Assembly: GCF_024763615.1 (NCBI RefSeq)
Contig: NC_077222.1
Coordinates: forward strand, 17,856,001 to 17,920,000
Direction: 5' to 3'
Source of the DNA: Phlebotomus papatasi
Lineage: Eukaryota > Arthropoda > Insecta > Diptera > Psychodidae
DNA: 64,000 bases
Both the position numbers and the translations under genes were made by a program. The notes under the pieces are model-generated. The model was not told where the DNA came from, searched no databases, and was given only the letters and a program-made list of their open reading frames with translations. Below are positions 53,001 to 62,000 of this stretch, piece by piece. How positions within the stretch are numbered: position 1 is the first letter of the stretch; each line of letters begins with the position of its first letter.

Positions 53001-56000
53001 TGAGACAATGGAGACTATGCCGATTTCCTATGTAGAAATTCTGCCGAGAATCAGCAGAATTTCGGAAGAATTTCTGCCGAAAATCTACAGAATTTCTCTA
53101 AATGTACCAGAATATACCGTTACAATTCAAAAAACCTACGAGTAAAATCGGCAGGTAGAGCAATGATTTGACGGGATATTTTAGCGCCCTGAAATGTCAA
53201 ATTGACAGAAAATTGCACTGTCAAATTTTAAACAATAACGAACATGGAAAACTCACCAACTATATTCACATTGGCGCGTCCTGCATGGTCCTGATCACGG
53301 ATTTGATTAGCAGCACTAATAGCCTTGATCTTTTCCACGCGTTTGGCCTTCTTGCCCACATAAACGTAAATCTCACGTCCAGCATCCAGGATAAAGCAGT
53401 CACCCTTGTTCATAGAAGCCACGGATAGATTGACCTGGCGTACACGGATGTTACGTTTGCCCTTGACTTGGAAGAGTCTCTTCTCCCCAGCTGCATTGGT
53501 TTCCGTATGACGAAAACCACTGGCAACTCCTCCGGGAAGATAACGTACGCCATTCTTGAAGTAGCCCAGGAATGCCTGGGATTCATGATCCTGAACTTCT
53601 CGGTGCTGCACTGGAGCTCCATTGAGTTGATCATCCAGCTGAACAGTCAAAATAGCAGCTGCTCCCGCTTCATCTGCAGAAGTGTCCCTTCCCAACCAGA
53701 AGTGGACATCCCAAGATAGCTCCTTGCTCTTTGACTCTTTGGTCTGAAAATTTTTTGGGTATTCAATTTAAAAAAAAAAGAGTATAAAATTTATGCATAG
53801 CAGATGGATCAGAGGAAAGACGTTGCAGATGAAAATTTAACTTCCTCATCCGCGTGCTTTTTTTATAGCCTTTTCGCAATATAGGTCAGTGTGACGTAAA
53901 AGAATTTTGGAAGACTTACGGCCGAAAAAATTGAACATTTCTTGAAGTTGTCTGAAATGATAACTCACATAAAAAAGGCTTTTCTAAGTTTCACCACCTC
54001 CCCAATCACTTTGGAATGAATAATAAAAATTTTTAGAGAGCATTTTCAGCATAAAATTGTACGTGACTTGGAGAACTCTGGCAGTTTAGAGTGGTAAGGC
54101 AAATGAAAAGAATGTACTTTTTGGACAAATTAAACTGTATATAACTATTATTAAATATTTTATGAATTTCACCATGAGCTTTTGACGTAAAATAAACATT
54201 AGTTCTTTATTCAATTTAATTTTCTCATGCAAATTTTGGACATTGCACATTATAATGTAAAATCAAAATATCAGCATATTTTAATGGAAATCAGATTATT
54301 ATCAAAGAGCATTGCATAATTGAAAATTGAGCATCGTCAGCCTGCAGGCAGTTTTCTGTCAACTATACAAACTTTAATCTCATCTTCAACTAAACTAATT
54401 CGGTAATTAATTTTCCCCTAGAGAAAAAAAATATCCATTTGAAAAACATTAAAGTTTGTTCCATTTATAAAAGTTTCTCTACAAAATGCAGTTGAATAAT
54501 TGGTAGTCCATTATTTTTCCTCTTCTGTTTTAAGGTCAAAGTAAATTTGTTGAAGGGGAATAAGTATAACAAGTAACGTAAATATTATAAATTTGTGGCA
54601 GAAACTTTTGTGATTTCCTGGGTTAAGAAAAAAAAGTGCCCAGGAAAAATTGTGACGAAAATTGCGGAGGATTTAACTTGAAAATCATTTAAAATTAATG
54701 GTGCAGAAGATTCAAGAAAGTTGGTGAAATTACTTTTAGCCTTCCCATCAGACAGAAAGAATACCACACAGTACATTGCAAGAGAATATTTACTTAGATG
54801 AGTCTTTCCGGTATTGTATTTGGGAAGGGAAATCACCCACCTAAAGTGCTAGAAGAAGAGGAAAAACTAATTCTTCTAATACAGAAAAATCACCTGAACT
54901 CTGACCCAAAACTATGCAAAATTCATAGTGAAATACTTACATTCAGCACAATGTACGAGTCCCCTTCATAGAATTTGCCATAATCATTCTTTGGGTAAGC
55001 CACAGGCTCGAAATTCTGCAAAAAAAAAGGAAGAAGACATGGAGCAAAAAAAAAGTAAGAGAAAAACATTCCATGACAATTCCCAAAATAATACTCTGTG
55101 GTTTGGGGTGCGACTCCTGAATCATCCCACAATTTTCTGCGCATGAACTTGACCAAGACATTCGACGCCAAAATTTGTTACCTCTCTCACGCTGAATTAT
55201 GTAGTGTTTATTTATTTTTGTAGGTTCAATTGGACATTAAAAAAAAAGAGAACCCATTTTATGCCATCGGTTTTATTTGGTTTTCTTTTCACGTTAATGG
55301 CCCATGACTCGACAGTGTCAAACAGTCGTTATTGTCTCATTGATATTGTTTCAGGCAATAGTTTTATTTGAGATATAAAAAAGCAATAATATGTAGTGCA
55401 GCTGGAACGATCATTAGAAGCTGCATCGTAGCATAACAATGAGTTTCTTGTTTGCCATCTAATTGATTTCTTAGCGTATCACTGGGTATCATTCAGGCAT
55501 GGTATGTCTACGATCTCTACCACTGTATCTTGTAAATAAATCCAAGATTAATGACTTTCTCACTTATTAAAATAAAATTGAAAATTATGTTTTTTGTCGG
55601 ACAATTCATTCTTTTTCATTTAAAAAAAAATCTGTAGTAAATGTCCTAATTCAAAACCATTTCCAGACGCTTTAACTTTTGTACCAGACGCTTTTACTTT
55701 GCTCCTTGTCTCTTCTAGAATGTTACTGTTTAGTGAAAATTCTTTAGATATACTTTGAAAACTTCTTAAACACAAGAAAAATAGGCGAGTGTAAAATGCT
55801 TCTATTGGAAATAAATTAATCCAAATAGAGACAAGGAAAAGTTTCTAATTGGAGACAAACAGTGTATAAGTGAAACCGCGACGAAATGCTTCCAAAACTT
55901 TATTGAGTTGCTTTTGAGTGCAGTATTTGTTCTTATTCCTGGGTGTGAATTCTGAGATTCATGAGTTTTTCACGTGAGAAACTCACGGATTTTAAATCGT

Positions 56001-59000
56001 CTTTTGTAAGAGTTTCGTTAAAATTTCATGTAAAGTGTCATGTAAAAGTCTTACAGCACCTAAGGAAGCACAGTATAGTTTTTACGAAAGCTTCATAAAA
56101 CGCTTACTAAATGTGATCTCAGAGCCGTGAATTTCTCATGTGAGTAACTCACGAATCTCAGAATTCATACTCTGGTCTTTTCTCCTTTCCCATATAAACG
56201 ATAAGAAAATCTTTCCAAAAGAATTATATTTCCGGGGTTTCCTATTGAGGCATTTGCAGACACTTCAGAAAAACCCTTTTTGTTCACGAAATAGGTAATT
56301 ATTTCATTTGAAAACTTTACGTATCATTTACAATAAAGATTAACACTTAATTTAACTAAAATTAGCCAGAAATATGACATAAATGCTAAACATAACGGAT
56401 AAACAACAGTCACCTCATTGTGTTTTTCATTGGAAAACATGGTCGATCGATGGAAAATTCGATGATGAAAAGGTACATTTTTAATTTTTCTGAGGAATTA
56501 ACAAATTAAAATTTGTGAATATGAATGGATTTTGCTTTATTTGGAGCAAAATTAACTAAATAATGAAACTGTGGTAAAGAAAATATATAAATATAGTAAT
56601 TTAGTACTGTATTTATCATGAAAACAGTAACGTTTCCATTTGGAGTAGCGAAAAATTTCCATTTGGAGCAGGTTTTGAATTAGCTTAATTCACCCTAGTG
56701 AAATAATTTGCAAAATAATTTTTATAATGGATAATGTGGTACCAAATTTTCATTATGACTCCTTTATGTATCTTGCAGGGGAAAGTGCTTATGCTTTGTG
56801 CGATCCCAAGCTATGTTTCTGAATAAATGTGACTCCTCAAAATATGTGGAAAAGTGTCCACTTACCCCTAGTTTTTAAAATGTGGGTGCGATGATTCATA
56901 TTTATTGAGAAACATAGAAAAAATTAATCATTATGAATCTTAGGATGGTATAAAGCACAGGCACTTTCCCCTAAATAAGTTTTTGCAGTACTAAAAATAA
57001 GTATGAACACATGCGTAGCCGTAGCCTGATGCACTGAGACTACTAAAAATAATTTTAAAAAATTGCCAAAACAAAAAAACTAAGAGTGAGTAAACTAATT
57101 CAATTGAAAATATTTAGTACATGAACGACATGAACTAAAATTACTCCAATTCATCGAAAAACTTTGTAAATTTCCTTTCTTTCTCATTCAAGTGAATGTC
57201 GACTTGCGGGAAGTCAAGCCATCTCATTATTACATCTTAATGTTAGTAACAAATTAAAAATCTTCCTTTCGTATCTTGATCTTAATTAGGTTGTACTAAA
57301 AAAAACTGACATTTTACGCATTTTGCTGAATCTGTTTAAGAGCAAGTTTAGTATAGACTATAAGTTTAGGCTAAAGCCTAATGGTGACGCAATTTATTTT
57401 ATAGAATTGAAAAAGAATATGGTAGCAGACAGAGCTAAATATTTAGTACATTATTTACCTAACGAATATCAATTGCTAAAATTTTGCTAAATATTTAGTA
57501 AACTGAATATTAAAAAGTTATGTAAGTTAACTTTTAGTATTGGCTGCGGGCATAGTGTAATTTTCCAAAAACTTTGTTCTAAAAGTATGACTTTCTATTG
57601 TCAAAATCCGAATTCATATTTTTTTTTCAAAAATTAACAAGATTTTGTTGATCATCTTAGATCATATCGATTTTATAAAAACCTCAATCCTCGTAACATC
57701 GTAGATGAATATAAAGCAGAACAAACTAAAATCTTGATTTTTAAATGTTTTCCTGTTGAACAATTGAGATTTTTAGTAGAAACTAAAATAGTTTTAAAAT
57801 TTAGTACACATCCTTTTTATAAAATTTATTTATTTATTTTGTTTTTATTTATTAGCATAGAAAACCCACGTTATGCTCATCTGTTATACTTATAAGATTA
57901 GTACAGTTTTTCAATCCCGGTATTATGCATATTAGAATTAGTAACATAATACAATTAGTAACATACACTTAGAAACTTTTACCGTCTATTGGAAGCTAAT
58001 TTCTAAAATCATTTTTAAAATACGCCTACTCTTAATGTAATTTTATTGAAAAAAAGAAACTTTAAAAACTTTTCTTTAAAAAGATTTTTTGGAAAATATC
58101 ATCTCAGGATTGGATTATATTAAGCGAATGATACATTAAACTCTGAAAATCCGAAAAAATTATTGCTATTTAGTATATGGACACCTTACAATTCCATCCA
58201 AAAATTTCTAATTTTGGAAACAAATTATTTTAGTACAGACATGTGCTAAAAGCAAATTTTTACCATAGACTAAATTATCAAATATTTTAAATAAGCTTTA
58301 AAAAAAAAGGTACATTACAATTAAATGCTTGAAATTTTTATGCAACAAAACCCCATGTGTGACACCAATGTTAGGAGGAAGTGGGGCACCTTTGAAAGTG
58401 GAGCACCTTTGAAATTGGGCTTTTTCTCCTATGTTTAAGTAGAACTGAGCCATATGATAATGTAATTTAGCTTCTCAATCTATTTGTGCAGCTAAATTAT
58501 ATTACGATAAGGCTCAATTATATTTAAAAATAGGTGAAAAATTTCAATTTCAAAGGTGCCCCACATCCCCCAAATGGATAAGCTGCAGTTCTTTACGCAA
58601 TTGTGCTTAAGTCACACTGTTCTTAATCCCAAAACATAAACATCTTAAAAATCGCTTTACATGACAACACATGTCTAATCTTAAGTTTTATCACATATTC
58701 CTGACATATTCTTAAAAAAACGTGACTAATTTTTGCCAAATGTGTAGAAAACCCAACACTGTGAATTATACTAGATTTATACTTCTTCCACATCGCACAT
58801 TGTGCTCACAATCTTTTTTTTTGTGGCGTAAAAGTACTTTGAATGATTCATTTTCTTTGCTAACAAATTTCCCGAATCATCCATGAATTTGGCAATACAC
58901 ATTATCAATTGTGATAAAAATTACGCTTTCAGAGTTCGCGATATTAGTCTGCGTGAAGGTGTGGTGTAATACATTTGCTATCTCTCAAAAGTCGTTTGTT

Positions 59001-62000
59001 ATCATTTGGCAATTAACCATCTCTCCAAAAGGCAAATAAATCTCCAACGAGTGATAATAATCGCCCATATTGGGAGGGCTATATCCAGAAACTGGTGTCA
59101 ATTGTGTAAGCCTACGAATTTCGCAATTTAGTGGGCAATCGACGCAAAAACGATCTGTTATCACTATGGATGTAGACTGGCATTCATCCACCCTCAGCAG
59201 ATGGTCTTTTGGGGCTTGGTCAATTTTTCACCGAGTCCAAGGGTGGTTCTCGTGCTATTTCTGCCACGCACTCGCGTGATATTCAATGCCATCAATCAAC
59301 TATCTCATTATTCCCAACATGATTTATTCAGCGTGTCTCCCAAAGATGTTTCGCACATGTTTAGTCAGTTAAATGAATTTGGCACTATCTGCCTCCACCC
59401 CCTCAAACTATAAACAAATTGTGGGAAAGTCATCTGTATGTGCTTTTTATTGTTTCCACAATATTTTATGTTTGGCTGAAATCGTTAATATTTAAATTCA
59501 AAAATTATATAGTAAATAATGACAAGTATTATCCGTCAATGTCAATTGGAAAATAATCATATTTCATTCATAACCATATCATTTCTATCATTTATTTAAC
59601 TTTGGAACAAAAGACATCACACTTTAAAAACTTTGCTGAAACTTCCTAAAATAAATTCGCTTTGTTATTCCCACCCATCGTACAATTTTTCTTGATATTC
59701 ATGAACTCTGAGAAAGATGACTCAAGAAACTTTTCTATAGTGCTCACAGCTCTCAATTTTTCTGATGTTGTTCTTTTTTTTTCTTGCTTCAGTTTACCAA
59801 GAGCAAGCTTCTTACAACACCAACCTTGATACGGGATTTTTTTTCTTATGCTCCGACCCGACAATTGATTCACTCTTTTTCGCGCAACGACAAAAACTGC
59901 TAATGTGGAGCAATTTTTCGCGCGATTCACTAATGGCTTCACACAATCACAGCTGCGATGTGAGAGATTCTTGGTATTTGAAGTGGGTGGATGCACTACT
60001 GAGCTTGTCCCTGCGGGCTCTTGTCAATTACAGACACTTCATAAAAGAGGATCATGTACCAGTGGGGGAGATATTTTGGGAATGAAGTAAACTATATGTC
60101 ATCTGGATTTTGTCGTTAAATTCTCTTTCATCTTACAACACGCATATATTATTATTAATAGAAGAAAAACTAGCTTAAACAGACAATTTTTAAAGAGCAC
60201 AAATTAAAATTTCCTCCTCGAAATTTGCAAAAATTGAACGCTCTTGCAGGTGATTCATGTGATCGTCTTAATGACCTTCTTCATCATCGCGATCAACTTG
60301 GATTTTTTCGTGTTCATGAACCTTGAAAATTGTTATGAGGTTATACTTGCAACATTAGATGATTTTACCATAAATATGTAGTTTAATTTTGTGTTTATAA
60401 ACGTGATCGCACTCTTGATCATGCGACTTCGTTACACCGAAACTGTAACTTGTTTCGATCTTGAACTCTAAGATGAATCTCTATATTTCTGAACGAATTA
60501 TTTATTTAAATTAATTTAAAATATTTTTTTTTTATTTTCTGAAATTCTATAAAATACAGAAAAACAACTTTAATTCAAAATTTTTACTCGTTTAGTACAC
60601 GAGACGAGTGCTCTAAAATTTTAGTACATGAGTGTACTAAAATCACTTGTGACGCTAAATTTAATTTTTATTTTTGAAATTCAAAAATAAGAACAAAATA
60701 CAAAGCCTAAAATTTTGAAATGTAAAATAAACTTTTAACAAATAGAAAAAGCAATAATATCTAAATGACTTAAATACACTCAGTCCCTGGATTATGCACA
60801 TTTTTGGGACCAAAAAAAACGCGTGAAATGGAATTATGCATTAAGAGAATTTGCATACCCGCAGGAGATTTCTTTTGAATAAAACGGCCGTGAAACGACT
60901 TTCGCACTGAGTAAAAGTTGTCAGAACAAAAAGCACAAAAAGATTTAACTGTTTAAAAGAAATGCATTAATTAACAGTACTTTTTGAGCAGAATTCTTCA
61001 ATAAATTGATAGAATTGATAGAATATAGTATACATTCAAGTGTTTTCAAAAATGATGTCATAAATTGACACCGAATGGTAGGCAAACATGTATACAGTAG
61101 TCTCTCTCAAATTCGGGCATTTGGAACCGAAATGTCACCCGAATTTGAGAGAAATTCAGGCGACAAACTTTTTTGAAATACAACGATTTTTATTGATCTG
61201 CGTACACATATTGAGTTTACATACTTATAGTAAATTTCATGAAAATCCCTTAATAACGCAAAATTACATGAAAACTCAGACAAACCATGGCAAATTTAAG
61301 CATATTGGGTTCATTTAATAATCATAATCAAACTTGAAAAATGTCAACAAACTTTTTTTCGAATTTCACTGCCGCCCATTAAAAAGTAGCCCGATCTTAA
61401 AAAAGCCGAATTAGCGAGAGTCTACTGTAATTGTTTGTGCATAATCTCGTTAAGTGCATAATCCCGAAGTGCATAATACCGGGATTGAATGTAATGCGAG
61501 GTTTAACCTTATGCCCAGCGCACAATAACTTTTGTTTGTAAACATATTTCTGAAACTGCTTATTGAAGTAAGCGAGATGGCTAGATTTAGATCTCTTTCG
61601 CTCTGATAGAAAATTAAAAAAAAAGAACATTTTTACAAAACAAGTTATTGTGCGTTCTGCATTATTCATTTCATAACAATTAAGAAGAAAAGTATTGAAG
61701 TTTTCTTCATTCCTTCAAAATTCAGGGCAGTTCGTCATTTCCTTCAAAGTTTAGGGCAGACGAAAGGGGTGATCGGAAATAAAGGATAAAAGGCAGACAA
61801 CTTAGCGCAATTGTAACCCAAATAATAAACAATTAATATTTCCAACAATTTTGCAGTAAGTCACCTTTTGGCTTTCTCAAGTCAGTAAAGATTCTTGAAT
61901 TAATATTTGTACTAAATGTACTAATTTTGAACATTTCGTGATTAGTACATAAACAAACTAATTCAATATATGCTGAATTTTACAAAAAAATAATATAAAA

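Larger units (their letters stand above)
49595..53245. repeat. dispersed TGTCAAAGTGACAG repeat units in intron 3
   Basis: Related units at about 49600, 49965, 50190, 51275 and 53190. Each has an AATGTCANNNTGACAG core; several continue with CTGTCARAATTTAAA and TAACGAAC-like words. The last unit abuts the exon 3 donor. Units are separated by hundreds of bases, so this is an old scattered duplication and not a tandem array. Confidence 0.5.

Noticed and set aside
53228..53256. Exon 3 extended into EFSMFVIV
   Set aside because: This is donor read-through; splicing to exon 4 restores DEFSSDFD, the conserved sequence.
59646..59996. 116-codon minus frame in intron 1
   Set aside because: No motif recognised, lies within an intron on the gelsolin strand, and overlaps frames on the other strand.
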